DNA from: Guyparkeria halophila
Lineage (GTDB): Bacteria > Pseudomonadota > Gammaproteobacteria > Halothiobacillales > Halothiobacillaceae
Direction of reading: 5' to 3'
Assembly: GCF_034479635.1 (NCBI RefSeq)
Contig: NZ_CP140153.1
Span: 1,929,501-1,993,500 of the forward strand
DNA: 64,000 nt
The notes beneath the pieces were generated by a model. It saw only the letters and a list, made by a program, of their open reading frames with translations, was not told the origin of the DNA and did not search any database. Positions 15,764 through 26,666 of this stretch are shown here, piece by piece. Position numbers and translations under genes: made by a program. Each line of letters begins with the position of its first letter. Within the stretch, counting starts at the first letter, position 1.

Positions 15764-18700
15764 TCAGTGGAAATCGCGCGAGCGCGTGGGCAACTCGCCC
15801 AACCAGTGGCTGTGATCGACCAGCATGCGCGCGACCAGGTGCGCGACGCCGTCACGGTGCTGCCACTGGCCGCGCACCTCCAGCAGACGCGCATTGACCA
15901 CCACCTGCCGATATTCGGCGACGCGATCCGGCCAGACGATCACGTTGACCGTGCCGACCTCGTCTTCGAGCGTCAGGAACACCGTGCCCTTGGCCGTGCC
16001 GGGGCGCTGGCGCATGGTCACCAGGCCGCAGTAGCGCGTGTGTGCGCCGTCGTGGCGGGTGGCCAGTTCGTCGCTGCGCCGCAGCCGCAATCGTCGTAAT
16101 CGGTCGCGCAGCAGGCCCAGCGGGTGGCCATTCAACGACAGCCCCAGCCGCTGGTAGTCGGCGACGATGGTCTCGGCCTGGTTCGGCACGGGCAGGTCGA
16201 CGGCCGGTTCGGCCACCTTTCGATCGGCCGGCAAGCCGGCCTCGAGTGCCATGTCCGCGGGGATACCGCTCGCCGACCAGTGCGCCGCGTAGCGATTGCC
16301 CTCCAGCGCGGCGAAGGCCCCGGCATGGGCCAGCGCGCGGCGGTCACGGGCATCCAGGCGGGCCCGGCGCACGCAATCGGCCACGTCGCGAAAGGCCATC
16401 TCGTCGCGGGCGCTCAGTAGCCGGTCGATCCCGGCCGCGGACAACCCGTGGATGCGCCCCAGCCCCAGGCGCAGGGCATGGGTCTGGATGGCATCTCCCC
16501 TCCCATTGAGCGACTCGAGCGTGCTCTCGCCGTCACTGGCCAGCACGCAGGGCGGGCGCACCACCACGCCGTGACGGCGGGCGTCCTGCACCAGTTGCGA
16601 CGGGCCGTAGAAACCCATGGGCTGGCTGTTGAGCAAGGCACAGTAGAAGGCGACCGGCTCGTGGCACTTGAGCCAGGCCGAGGCGTAGGCGATCACCGCG
16701 AAGCTGGCCGAGTGCGACTCGGGAAAACCGTACTCGCCGAAACCGAGGATCTGCCGGTAGACCCGGTCGGCGAATTCGGCGGCAAAGCCACGTGCGGTCA
16801 TGCCGTCGTAAAGTTTCTTGCGAAAGTCCTCGAGCGTGCCGCGCTTGCGCCAGGCGCCCAAGGCACGCCGGAGCTGGTCGGCCTCGCCGGCGGTAAAGCC
16901 GGCCGCCACCATCGCCAGCTCGATCACCTGTTCCTGGAAGATGGGCACGCCCAGGGTGCGGCCCAGCACCCGCCGGATCTCCTCGTTGGGGTACTCCTCG
17001 GGCTCGAGTCCCTGGCGGCGCTTGAGGTAGGGGTGGACCATCTCGCCCTGGATCGGACCGGGGCGGACGATGGCGATCTCGATCACGAGATCGTAGAAGC
17101 AGCGGGGCCGAAGACGCGGCAGCATGCTCATCTGCGCCCGCGACTCGATCTGGAACACGCCGACAGTGTCCGCCCGACTGATCATCTCGAAGGTGGCCGC
17201 ATCCTCGCGCGGGATCGACCACAGCGCCAGCTCGCGCTCACGCGGGCGGTGGTGATTGACCAGCTCGAAGGCGCGGCGCACCGCCGAGAGCATACCCAGG
17301 GCCAGCACGTCGATCTTCATCAAGCCCACGGCATCCAGATCGTCCTTGTCCCACTGGATGACCGTGCGGTCGGCCATCGAGGCATTCTCCACCGGCACCA
17401 GATCAGCCAGCTGGCCGCGCGCGATAACGAACCCGCCCACGTGCTGGGAGAGATGCCGCGGCATGCCGGTCAGTTGTCGGGCGATCGCCAGCCACCAGCG
17501 GATCTGGCGCAGGTTGCCGTCGATGCCGGCGGCCGCCAGCTTCTCCTCGCTGACCTCCTTGTCCCACCAGGCCAGTTGCTCGTTGACGCGCTCGGTCACG
17601 TCCTCGCCCACGCCCAGCGCCCGGGCGGCATCGCGCAGCGCGGACTTGCGCCGGTAGCGGATCACCGTCGCCGCCAACGCCGCCCGGTCGCGGCCGTAGC
17701 GGTGGTAAATGTACTGCATCACCTCCTCGCGGCGGTGATGCTCGAAATCGACGTCGATATCCGGCGGCTCGGCCCGTTCCTTGGAGATGAAGCGCTCGAA
17801 CAGCATCGAGGATTCCGCCGGATTGACCGCGGTGATCCCGAGCGCGAAGCACACCGCCGAGTTGGCCGCCGAACCGCGACCCTGGCAGAGGATCCCGCGC
17901 GAGCGGGCAAAGCGCACGATGTCGTGCACGGTGAGAAAGTACGGCTCGAAGGCCATCTCCTGGATGATGCCGAGCTCGCGATCGATCTGGGCGGCCACGC
18001 GGTCGGGAATGCCATCGGGCCAGCGTGTTGCCGCCCCCTCGAAGGTCAGGCGACGCAGCTGCTCGCCCCCGGTCACCCCCGGCGGGATATCGTCGAGCGG
18101 GTACTCGTAGGAGAGCTCGTCCAGGGAGAACCGACACTGGGCGGCCAGGGCCACGGCCTCGGCCCGCCACTCGGTCGGAAACCGCTCGGCGAGCACCTCG
18201 ATCGGGCGCAGGTGGCGCTCGGCATTGGACGGCAGGCGATCGGCCGCCTCCATCACGCTCATCCGATGTCGCAGGGCCGTGACCACGTCCAGTAGCGGCT
18301 TTTCTTGCCGATCGGCCATCAACGTGTCACCCAGGGCGGTAACAGGCAGACCATGGGCCGCCGCCAGCGCCCGGGCATGGGCCGCTCGGCGCCCGTCCAG
18401 CCCGTCGAGCCACGCCACCACGCCCAGCCAGGGGCGGATACCGCCGGCGAGCAGCCAGTCCGGCGAGGGCATGTCACGGGGCGGCACCTGCCAGATCACC
18501 CGCACCCCGGCATTCAGCCCAGCAAGCACGTCCGCCCGGCCAAGCCGGTACTCGCCCTTGACCGCCGCCCGACGCCCGCGGGTAACGAGCTGGCTGATCG
18601 CGGCATAACCGGCCCGGGTCGCCGCCAGCAACACCAGCTCGTCGCCCGCCTCGAGCACCAGCCGCGTACCGATGATCAGCTGCGGACGCCCGCCCTCCGG

Positions 18701-18874
18701 TAGCGCCCGCCAGCCTTGCTGGGCACGCACCACTCCGGCCAGCGAGCACTCGTCGCAGATGGCAATGGCGGCGTAACCGCGCGCAGCGGCCGTCTCCACC
18801 AATCGCTCCGGGCTGGGCGTGGCAGTCAGAAAGCTGAAATTGGAACGGGCGGACAGCTCGGCATGGGGGCTCAT
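15764..18874 (-). CDS. dnaE2: Error-prone DNA polymerase DnaE2 (ImuC)
   Basis: 1036 residues, normal for DnaE2. An N-terminal PHP domain (AELSARSNFSFL) is followed by the polymerase palm with PDIDVDF (Asp372, 374, 376) and FQGRGSAANS-type glycine-rich sequence, fingers with FPESHSASFA, helix-hairpin-helix, and a C-terminal OB fold (CGLVTMRQRPGTAKG). The extreme C-terminal clamp-binding tail of DnaE1 is absent, as expected. DnaE2 performs damage-induced translesion synthesis with ImuA/ImuB, which are not in this window. A LexA-type box lies eight bases before the ATG, so SOS control is likely. No Shine-Dalgarno is visible, so the message may be leaderless. Confidence 0.93.
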   Translation of the reverse strand: MSPHAELSARSNFSFLTATPSPERLVETAAARGYAAIAICDECSLAGVVRAQQGWRALPEGGRPQLIIGTRLVLEAGDELVLLAATRAGYAAISQLVTRGRRAAVKGEYRLGRADVLAGLNAGVRVIWQVPPRDMPSPDWLLAGGIRPWLGVVAWLDGLDGRRAAHARALAAAHGLPVTALGDTLMADRQEKPLLDVVTALRHRMSVMEAADRLPSNAERHLRPIEVLAERFPTEWRAEAVALAAQCRFSLDELSYEYPLDDIPPGVTGGEQLRRLTFEGAATRWPDGIPDRVAAQIDRELGIIQEMAFEPYFLTVHDIVRFARSRGILCQGRGSAANSAVCFALGITAVNPAESSMLFERFISKERAEPPDIDVDFEHHRREEVMQYIYHRYGRDRAALAATVIRYRRKSALRDAARALGVGEDVTERVNEQLAWWDKEVSEEKLAAAGIDGNLRQIRWWLAIARQLTGMPRHLSQHVGGFVIARGQLADLVPVENASMADRTVIQWDKDDLDAVGLMKIDVLALGMLSAVRRAFELVNHHRPRERELALWSIPREDAATFEMISRADTVGVFQIESRAQMSMLPRLRPRCFYDLVIEIAIVRPGPIQGEMVHPYLKRRQGLEPEEYPNEEIRRVLGRTLGVPIFQEQVIELAMVAAGFTAGEADQLRRALGAWRKRGTLEDFRKKLYDGMTARGFAAEFADRVYRQILGFGEYGFPESHSASFAVIAYASAWLKCHEPVAFYCALLNSQPMGFYGPSQLVQDARRHGVVVRPPCVLASDGESTLESLNGRGDAIQTHALRLGLGRIHGLSAAGIDRLLSARDEMAFRDVADCVRRARLDARDRRALAHAGAFAALEGNRYAAHWSASGIPADMALEAGLPADRKVAEPAVDLPVPNQAETIVADYQRLGLSLNGHPLGLLRDRLRRLRLRRSDELATRHDGAHTRYCGLVTMRQRPGTAKGTVFLTLEDEVGTVNVIVWPDRVAEYRQVVVNARLLEVRGQWQHRDGVAHLVARMLVDHSHWLGELPTRSRDFH

Positions 18875-18881
18875 GCCGATA

Positions 18882-18897
18882 CTGTATATTTATACAC
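18882..18897 (-). promoter_or_regulatory. LexA (SOS) box of dnaE2
   Basis: CTGTATATTTATACAC (written on the plus strand) matches the gammaproteobacterial consensus CTGT-N8-ACAG at seven of eight fixed positions, with the AT-rich centre preserved. It is immediately upstream of dnaE2, a classic SOS gene. Confidence 0.78.
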
Positions 18898-18953
18898 CTT
18901 TTTCGCAAGCCACCCCGTCTCGCTCACCCGGCCGGACTCACGCCGGCAGCGGG

Positions 18954-19703
18954 TCAGTCGTCGCGCTTCGACCAACCGAGCAAGGTGTCCTGAATGGCCT
19001 GCAGGGAGGTCGAGGCATCGCCCACCTCCTTGCAGGCCGGCTCGGGAACCGGTCGGGATGATCGGCGCCGGAGCGGCGGGTCGGCCTCGCTCAGGGCGTC
19101 GTCGATCGCCGCGATCAGCACCGAGCGGACCGACGATTGCAGTGCCTGAGCCTCATCGGCGCCGATCTCCGACAGACGCGCCTCCAGTGACTCGAAACGG
19201 GCCGCCAACTGACGCGTCGAGTCCCGTTCGCGCAGCAGCACCTGGCCGTGCAGATCGGCCGGCAGTCGGTCGATATCCGCGTGGGGGATGATGAGCGTAA
19301 TGATCTCGCCCGCCGAGGCCCGCAGGGTGAGCGCTTGGCGCACGTCGAGAATCAGGATGTCGCCGGGACGCAGGGAAACCGCCCGGCCGGCGCATTCGCC
19401 GTGCAACGCGCCCCGGCAATAGAGCTGGATGAAGTAGTAGTCGAGTCCGTCATCGGAACGTCGCGCCTGGCGGCGGGCATAGGAGTGCGGGTTGAAGCGA
19501 ATGCGACAGGTCGCCCAGTCACCCAGCAGATCGGCGCGGATCTCGCCGTCCATCGCCTTGTCCTCAAGCGGCACGACGTGATCGAAGAACGGGCCGGCAA
19601 TCGCATTCCAGGCGGCATTGCGCTCATCCGGCGGCAGATCGGCCGTACGGAACACCCCTCGTTGTGGAGGATTGACGGGCTTGGGCTGGTCTGCTGCGGA
19701 CAC
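18954..19703 (-). CDS. Stand-alone AraC-type sensor domain (AraC_binding_2), no HTH
   Basis: 249 residues. The region 15-190 resembles the N-terminal cupin-like regulatory domain of AraC-type activators (AraC_binding_2): WNAIAGPFFDH, RADLLGDWATCRIRF, DDGLDYYFIQLYCRGALHGECAGR, VSLRPGDILILDVRQAL. Normally two helix-turn-helix units (~100 residues) follow. Here the protein ends after a charged linker (PLRRRSSRPVPEP) and a short helix, and the next 55 bases encode no HTH remnant. It could be a decayed regulator or a sensor that works through a partner. It is upstream of and in line with dnaE2 but separated from it by 79 bp. Confidence 0.7.
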   Translation of the reverse strand: MSAADQPKPVNPPQRGVFRTADLPPDERNAAWNAIAGPFFDHVVPLEDKAMDGEIRADLLGDWATCRIRFNPHSYARRQARRSDDGLDYYFIQLYCRGALHGECAGRAVSLRPGDILILDVRQALTLRASAGEIITLIIPHADIDRLPADLHGQVLLRERDSTRQLAARFESLEARLSEIGADEAQALQSSVRSVLIAAIDDALSEADPPLRRRSSRPVPEPACKEVGDASTSLQAIQDTLLGWSKRDD

Positions 19704-19792
19704 GCACTTGCCCCCTGGTCACGGTTCAAGACAAGCCAGCGATCATCTCGGCAAATGCCGGCGAATTCAACCGGTTGCTTTAAAAGGGTCGC

Positions 19793-21598
<1,806 letters not shown>

Positions 21599-21751
21599 GG
21601 CGGGTATTGGGCCAGATTCGGCCTCGGAAGGGAACCGCGCCATCCCGGGTGACAGGCCCGCATGCCCGAGCACGGGGCTCGGGAAATGGACGAAGCCGCG
21701 TCGGTCCGCTAACGTGCCGTCTTTCGTGACATTGTGACAGGCATATTCGAT

Positions 21752-23329
21752 ATGGATCTCAACGAGATGGGCGCATTCGACAAGGTGGCTGAACCCGCCC
21801 GCCGGGAGCTGCTGCGTTTCGGCGTGGCATTGCTGTTCGTGATCGGGGTGGCACTGTTCACCTGGCTCACCCAGGGCCACGTCAGTCTCGTGATGGTCGT
21901 CGCCGCGGTGATCGGTGCCTACATGGCCATGAACATCGGGGCGAACGATGTCGCCAACAATGTCGGTCCGGCGGTCGGCTCGAAGGCCCTGACCCTGGGC
22001 GGGGCGATCGTGATTGCCGCCATCTTCGAGGCCGCCGGCGCGATCATCGCGGGCGGTGAGGTGGTCAGCACCATCAAGGGCGGCATCATCGACCCGGCGG
22101 CGATCGGCGACCCGATGACCTTCGTCTGGCTGATGATGGCCGCCCTGCTGGCCGCGGCGATCTGGCTCAACCTCGCCACCGCCTTCGGCGCGCCGGTCTC
22201 GACCACCCATTCGATCGTCGGCGGGGTCATGGGTGGCGGCATTGCCGCGGCCGGCTGGGGCATCGCCAACTGGGGCACGGTCGGCCAGATCGCGGCCAGC
22301 TGGGTAATCTCGCCGTTGCTGGGCGGCTTGCTCGCCGCCGGCTTGCTCTACCTGATCAAGCGCAGCATCACCTACCAGGGCGACCTGATCGCCGCGGCGA
22401 AAAAACGCGTCCCCTGGTTCCTCGCGCTAATGGCGTGGGCATTCGGCACCTATCTGGTGGTCAAGGGCCTGAAGAAGATCGTCGAGGTACCGTTTCTGGG
22501 GGCGGCACTGATCGGCGTGGTCATCGCCGCGATCGTGTTCTTCCTGGTCCGCCCGTTGGTGGCCCGCGCCGCCAACGGCATGAAGGAAAACAGCAAGGCA
22601 AGCGTCAACCGCCTGTTCACCCTGCCGCTGATTTTCGCCGCCGCCCTGCTGAGCTTCGCCCATGGCTCCAACGACGTGGCCAACGCCGTCGGGCCGCTCG
22701 CGGCCATCAACGATTCCCTCACCCAGGCGGGCACCGCGGCCAAGGCTGCCATTCCGCTGTGGGTCATGCTGATCGGCGCCCTGGGCCTGGCGGTGGGTCT
22801 GGCCCTTTACGGCCCGAAACTGATCCGCACCGTCGGTCACGAGATCACCGACATCGACCAGATGCGCGCCTACTGCATCGCCATGGCCGCCACGCTGACC
22901 GTCATCCTTGCCTCGCAGCTGGGCCTGCCGGTCTCGACCACCCATGTCACCATCGGCGCGGTATTCGGCGTGGGCTTTCTGCGCGAGTATCTCAAGTCCA
23001 ATTACGACCGCCTCGAGCAGCAGGTACGCGACCTGCATCCGGACAGTGACGACGACGAGGTAATGCAGGAATACCTCGAGCGTTTCCGCGCCGCCCCGCT
23101 CAAGGTCAAGGAGCAGATGCTTCAGGAACTCAAGGACAAGAACACGCGGCGCGAGGCCCACATCAGCAAGCGCCAGCGCAAGGGCCTGAAGAAGATCTAC
23201 AAGCGGGAACTGGTCAAGCGCTCGCTGGTACTCAAGGTCGTCGCTGCCTGGGTGATCACCGTACCGGCTGCCGCGCTGCTGGCCGCGATGTTCTTCTTTT
23301 TGATCCGCGGCATCTTCGCCGGCGGTTGA
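21752..23329 (+). CDS. PiT-family low-affinity inorganic phosphate transporter
   Basis: 525 residues from the ATG at 21752. A GTG 18 bases upstream is the alternative. Two inverted PiT repeats are present: GANDVANNVGPAVGSKALT near residue 65 and GSNDVANAVGPLAAI near residue 305, each with a PVSTTH motif (APVSTTHSIVGG; GLPVSTTHVTIG). A long charged cytoplasmic insertion (about 410-480, DLHPDSDDDEV through KKIYKRE) precedes the last helix. PiT carriers symport metal-phosphate with H+ or Na+. The divergent 153-bp region has no clear Pho box. Confidence 0.93.
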   Translation: MDLNEMGAFDKVAEPARRELLRFGVALLFVIGVALFTWLTQGHVSLVMVVAAVIGAYMAMNIGANDVANNVGPAVGSKALTLGGAIVIAAIFEAAGAIIAGGEVVSTIKGGIIDPAAIGDPMTFVWLMMAALLAAAIWLNLATAFGAPVSTTHSIVGGVMGGGIAAAGWGIANWGTVGQIAASWVISPLLGGLLAAGLLYLIKRSITYQGDLIAAAKKRVPWFLALMAWAFGTYLVVKGLKKIVEVPFLGAALIGVVIAAIVFFLVRPLVARAANGMKENSKASVNRLFTLPLIFAAALLSFAHGSNDVANAVGPLAAINDSLTQAGTAAKAAIPLWVMLIGALGLAVGLALYGPKLIRTVGHEITDIDQMRAYCIAMAATLTVILASQLGLPVSTTHVTIGAVFGVGFLREYLKSNYDRLEQQVRDLHPDSDDDEVMQEYLERFRAAPLKVKEQMLQELKDKNTRREAHISKRQRKGLKKIYKRELVKRSLVLKVVAAWVITVPAAALLAAMFFFLIRGIFAGG

Positions 23330-23356
23330 TCGCACTCGCTGGCTACAATATCCCCC

Positions 23357-25555
23357 ATGCCAGCGCGCCCGACCACCCCGACCCTCCGCGACACGCTCGA
23401 CGCGTCCCTGCCCGCCTGGCAACGGGCCGGGCACCGACTGGCCGTGCTCATCAGCGGCACGTCCGACTGGGTGATGACCCAAGCCCGATCGCTGGTCGAT
23501 GACGACAGCTTCTGGATCGGTCCGGATGCGCCCAGCGACACGAGATCGCTCGGGTTTCGCCGTGCGGGCGAGGCGCTGGGCGGCGAAAGCGCTCGGGTGT
23601 TCGTCAATGCCCTGACCGGCTTCGATCCCGATGCACTCGGCGCGGCGGCCGGACGGGTCCGCGGGGGCGGCTGCCTGGTGCTGTTGACCCCGCCGCTGGG
23701 GCGTTGGCCGTCGCAGACCGACGCCGACATGGCGCGACTGGTCCCGTACCCCTTCCAGGCAGGCGATGCCGGCCCGGCCTACCGCGAGCGACTGGTGCGT
23801 ATCCTCGGCACCGCCCCCCGCCTCTGGCACCTTGCCCAAGGCCAGCCGGTTGCCCCGCCGCCATCGCCCGAACCGGTTCAGACCCGGACCGCCGATGCCC
23901 CCCCATCTTTTCCCTCTCGCACGGTTGATCAGGCGCACGCCATCGCGGCCATCCTCGCCGTCGCCCGCGGCCGTCCGCGTCGCCCGCTGGTCCTGCGATC
24001 ACACCGTGGCCGCGGCAAGACCTCGGCACTGGGCCTGGCCGCCGCGCAGGTGCTGGAGCAAGGACTCGGCGATGTGCTGGTGACCGCCCCGCGACGCGAG
24101 GCGGTCGCGCCCCTGCTCGACCGCCTGCGTGAAAGGGCGGACGCGGCCGCGGACCACGACGGGGCGATCAGGCTGGGGAGCCAGCGACTGCGCTTCCTGC
24201 CGCCCGACGTGCTGATCGAACAACGCCCCGAGGCGCGATTGCTCCTGATCGACGAGGCCGCTGCCCTGCCGACCGCCGTGCTCGAGGCACTGTTCGACGC
24301 GTTCCCGCGCTGCGTGTTCGCCACGACCGAGCACGGTTACGAGGGCAGTGGTCGCGGTTTCACCCTGCGCTTTCTGCCCCGCCTCGAGGCCAGCGCCGTG
24401 TCCGTGCGCCATCACTGGCTGACCACGCCCATCCGATGGTCACCGGGCGACCCGCTCGAGCCATTGGTCGATCGACTGTTGCTGCTGGATGCCGACCCCG
24501 CCGAGACCCTGCCGATCGATGCACGCCAAACGACCTGTCCAGCGGCGCGCCTGGAGCCACGCGCACTCGCCGCCGACGAGCGCCGACTGGGCGAATGGTT
24601 CGGCCTGCTGGTGGCCGCGCATTACCGCACCACCCCGCGCGACCTGCGCCAGCTGCTCGACGGACCGGCCAGCCAGCTCTGGGCGATCGAAGCCGGCAAG
24701 GCCATCGACCAGGCGACCGATCGGGCGGTGATTGCCACCGCCGCCACCCAGGACGAGGGCGCCCTGCCGACCCAACTGGCCGAGGCCGTCTTCAACGGCG
24801 AGCGCCGCCTGCGTGGCCATCTGCTGCCCCAGACACTCGCCGCCCATGCGGGGATGCCCGACTGGCCACGGTTGCACGGGCGGCGCATCCAACGGATTGC
24901 CGTCCACCCGGCGGCCCGGCGGCAGGGCACGGGAGAACGCCTGGTACGCGCGATTGCCGCCACCGCCCGGCGCGAGGGCCAGGCATTCCTCGGCGTAAGC
25001 TTCGGCATGGAGGACGAACTGCTCGCCTTCTGGGCGGCCTGCGGCATGCAGGTATTGCACCTAGGGCAACACCGCGACCACGCCTCGGGCAGCGAGGCGG
25101 TGGTGATGGCGATGGGCCTGACGACGGCAGGCCGAGACGCGGTTGAACGCACCGCGAGGCGTTTCGTTCGCCAATTACCCACCCGCGCGGCCGGCCCGCT
25201 ACGGCATATCGAGCCCGACCGGATTGCCATCCTGCTGGCCGCCGCCGGTCAACAACCACTGCCGACCCTGGATACCGACGAGCGAGATCAACTGATCGCC
25301 TGTGCCCGGCACCGCCACCACCTCGATGCCGCACTCGACCCGATCCGTCGCTGGCTGCCCCCCGCCCTGACGCAACCCGCGGCCATCGACGCCGTGTCGC
25401 TCGATCGCCGCGCACTGCTGATTGGTCGTATGCTGCAATTGCAGGACGAGACTCGGCTCGCCAAACGCTTTGGTCTCGATGGCCGGCGCGCGGTCGAGAA
25501 CGCCTGTCGACAGGCACTCGCCGAGTTGCTCGACGCCCTTGGTGACGGTCACTGA
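23357..25555 (+). CDS. tmcA: tRNA(Met) cytidine acetyltransferase TmcA
   Basis: 732 residues. It contains the RNA-helicase-like half with Walker A SHRGRGKTSALG (about residue 215) and Walker B LLIDEAAALP, GYEGSGRGF, and then the GNAT acetyltransferase half with IQRIAVHPAARRQGTGERL (acetyl-CoA loop) and SFGMEDELLAFW. The C-terminal tRNA-binding part follows. TmcA makes N4-acetylcytidine at the wobble position of elongator tRNA(Met), using ATP and acetyl-CoA. It starts 27 bp after the phosphate transporter gene on the same strand. Confidence 0.94.
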   Translation: MPARPTTPTLRDTLDASLPAWQRAGHRLAVLISGTSDWVMTQARSLVDDDSFWIGPDAPSDTRSLGFRRAGEALGGESARVFVNALTGFDPDALGAAAGRVRGGGCLVLLTPPLGRWPSQTDADMARLVPYPFQAGDAGPAYRERLVRILGTAPRLWHLAQGQPVAPPPSPEPVQTRTADAPPSFPSRTVDQAHAIAAILAVARGRPRRPLVLRSHRGRGKTSALGLAAAQVLEQGLGDVLVTAPRREAVAPLLDRLRERADAAADHDGAIRLGSQRLRFLPPDVLIEQRPEARLLLIDEAAALPTAVLEALFDAFPRCVFATTEHGYEGSGRGFTLRFLPRLEASAVSVRHHWLTTPIRWSPGDPLEPLVDRLLLLDADPAETLPIDARQTTCPAARLEPRALAADERRLGEWFGLLVAAHYRTTPRDLRQLLDGPASQLWAIEAGKAIDQATDRAVIATAATQDEGALPTQLAEAVFNGERRLRGHLLPQTLAAHAGMPDWPRLHGRRIQRIAVHPAARRQGTGERLVRAIAATARREGQAFLGVSFGMEDELLAFWAACGMQVLHLGQHRDHASGSEAVVMAMGLTTAGRDAVERTARRFVRQLPTRAAGPLRHIEPDRIAILLAAAGQQPLPTLDTDERDQLIACARHRHHLDAALDPIRRWLPPALTQPAAIDAVSLDRRALLIGRMLQLQDETRLAKRFGLDGRRAVENACRQALAELLDALGDGH

Positions 25556-25610
25556 GGGCGACGGTTGACGTCAACCCGCATTTCACCCACTGCCGACGAG
25601 GATCAGGGAA

Positions 25611-26618
25611 ATGAAAGTCGCGCTGTTTTCCACCAAGCCCTACGACCGCGAGTCCTTCGAGGCGATCGATCACAGCCATGAAATCGATTTCTTTCCCCGA
25701 CGGCTGACCGAGGACAGCGTCCACCTCGCCCGTGGCTACCCGGCAGTGTGCGCGTTCGCCAATGACGTCCTCGACGCCCCGGTGATCCATGCACTCCGCG
25801 AGGGCGGCACCGAGGTGCTCGCCCTGCGTTGTGCCGGCTGCAACCATGTCGACTTCGATGCGGTCGCCGAGACCGGCCTGCGCGTGGTCCACGTGCCGGC
25901 CTACTCGCCCAACGCGGTCGCCGAGCACGCCGTGGCCCTGATGATGGCCGTCAATCGACAGATCCCGCGGGCAACCGCCAGGGTGCGGATGGGCAACTAC
26001 TCGTTGCATGGCCTCGCCGGCTTCGACGTGGTCGGCAAGACGGTGGGCGTGATCGGCACCGGCAAGATCGGCGCGGTGTTCGCCCGGATTCTGAAACAGG
26101 GCTTCGGCGCGCACGTGATCGCCCACGACCCCTTCCCCAATCCGAGCTGCAAGGCGATGGGCGTGGAATACGTCTCACGCGACACCCTGTTCGAGCAGGC
26201 GGACGTGATCAGCCTGCATTGCCCGCTGACCGAGGAAAGCCATCACCTGGTCGATTCGGGCGCGATCGGCCGGATGAAGCCGGGCGTGGTGATCGTCAAC
26301 ACCTCCCGCGGTGCGGTGATCGATACCGCCGCGGTGATCGACGGACTCAAGTCGGGCCGGATTGGCGGGCTGGGGATCGACGTCTACGAGCACGAAGGCC
26401 CGCTGTACTTCGAGGATCGCAGCGACGAGATCCTCACCGACGACCTGTTCGCCCGCCTGCTGGGCTTTCACAACGTGGTGATCACCGGCCACCAGGCCTT
26501 CCTCACCCACGAGGCGCTCGAGCAGATCGCGAGCCAGACCCTGCAGAACCTCACCTGCATCGAGACCGGCACTGCCTGCGAGCGCGAGATCATCCCGACC
26601 GACGAACAGGCCGACTGA
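25611..26618 (+). CDS. ldhA: D-lactate dehydrogenase (D-2-hydroxyacid dehydrogenase family)
   Basis: 335 residues, the size of LdhA. N-terminal MKVALFSTKPYDRESFE and RCAGCNHVDFDA are LdhA-like. The NAD-binding loop is GTGKIG. The catalytic Arg (NTSRGAVI), Glu (DVYEHEGPLYFED) and His (TGHQAFLTHEAL) are present. It reduces pyruvate to D-lactate with NADH in the cytoplasm. GGATCAGGGA precedes the ATG. It follows tmcA by 55 bp with no visible terminator. Confidence 0.93.
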   Translation: MKVALFSTKPYDRESFEAIDHSHEIDFFPRRLTEDSVHLARGYPAVCAFANDVLDAPVIHALREGGTEVLALRCAGCNHVDFDAVAETGLRVVHVPAYSPNAVAEHAVALMMAVNRQIPRATARVRMGNYSLHGLAGFDVVGKTVGVIGTGKIGAVFARILKQGFGAHVIAHDPFPNPSCKAMGVEYVSRDTLFEQADVISLHCPLTEESHHLVDSGAIGRMKPGVVIVNTSRGAVIDTAAVIDGLKSGRIGGLGIDVYEHEGPLYFEDRSDEILTDDLFARLLGFHNVVITGHQAFLTHEALEQIASQTLQNLTCIETGTACEREIIPTDEQAD

Positions 26619-26666
26619 CCCCTCCAGGTCGTCGCGGTACAATCCCCGGCTTTGCCCCGAGCGCCC

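Noticed and set aside
16448-18295. 615-codon plus-strand frame opposite dnaE2
   Set aside because: High-GC antisense shadow. His/Gln/Gly-rich, no domain, and dnaE2 is certain on the other strand.
21725-21742. Tandem GTGACA repeats before the phosphate transporter gene as a Pho box
   Set aside because: Repeats are 8 bp apart instead of 11 and match the Pho consensus poorly.
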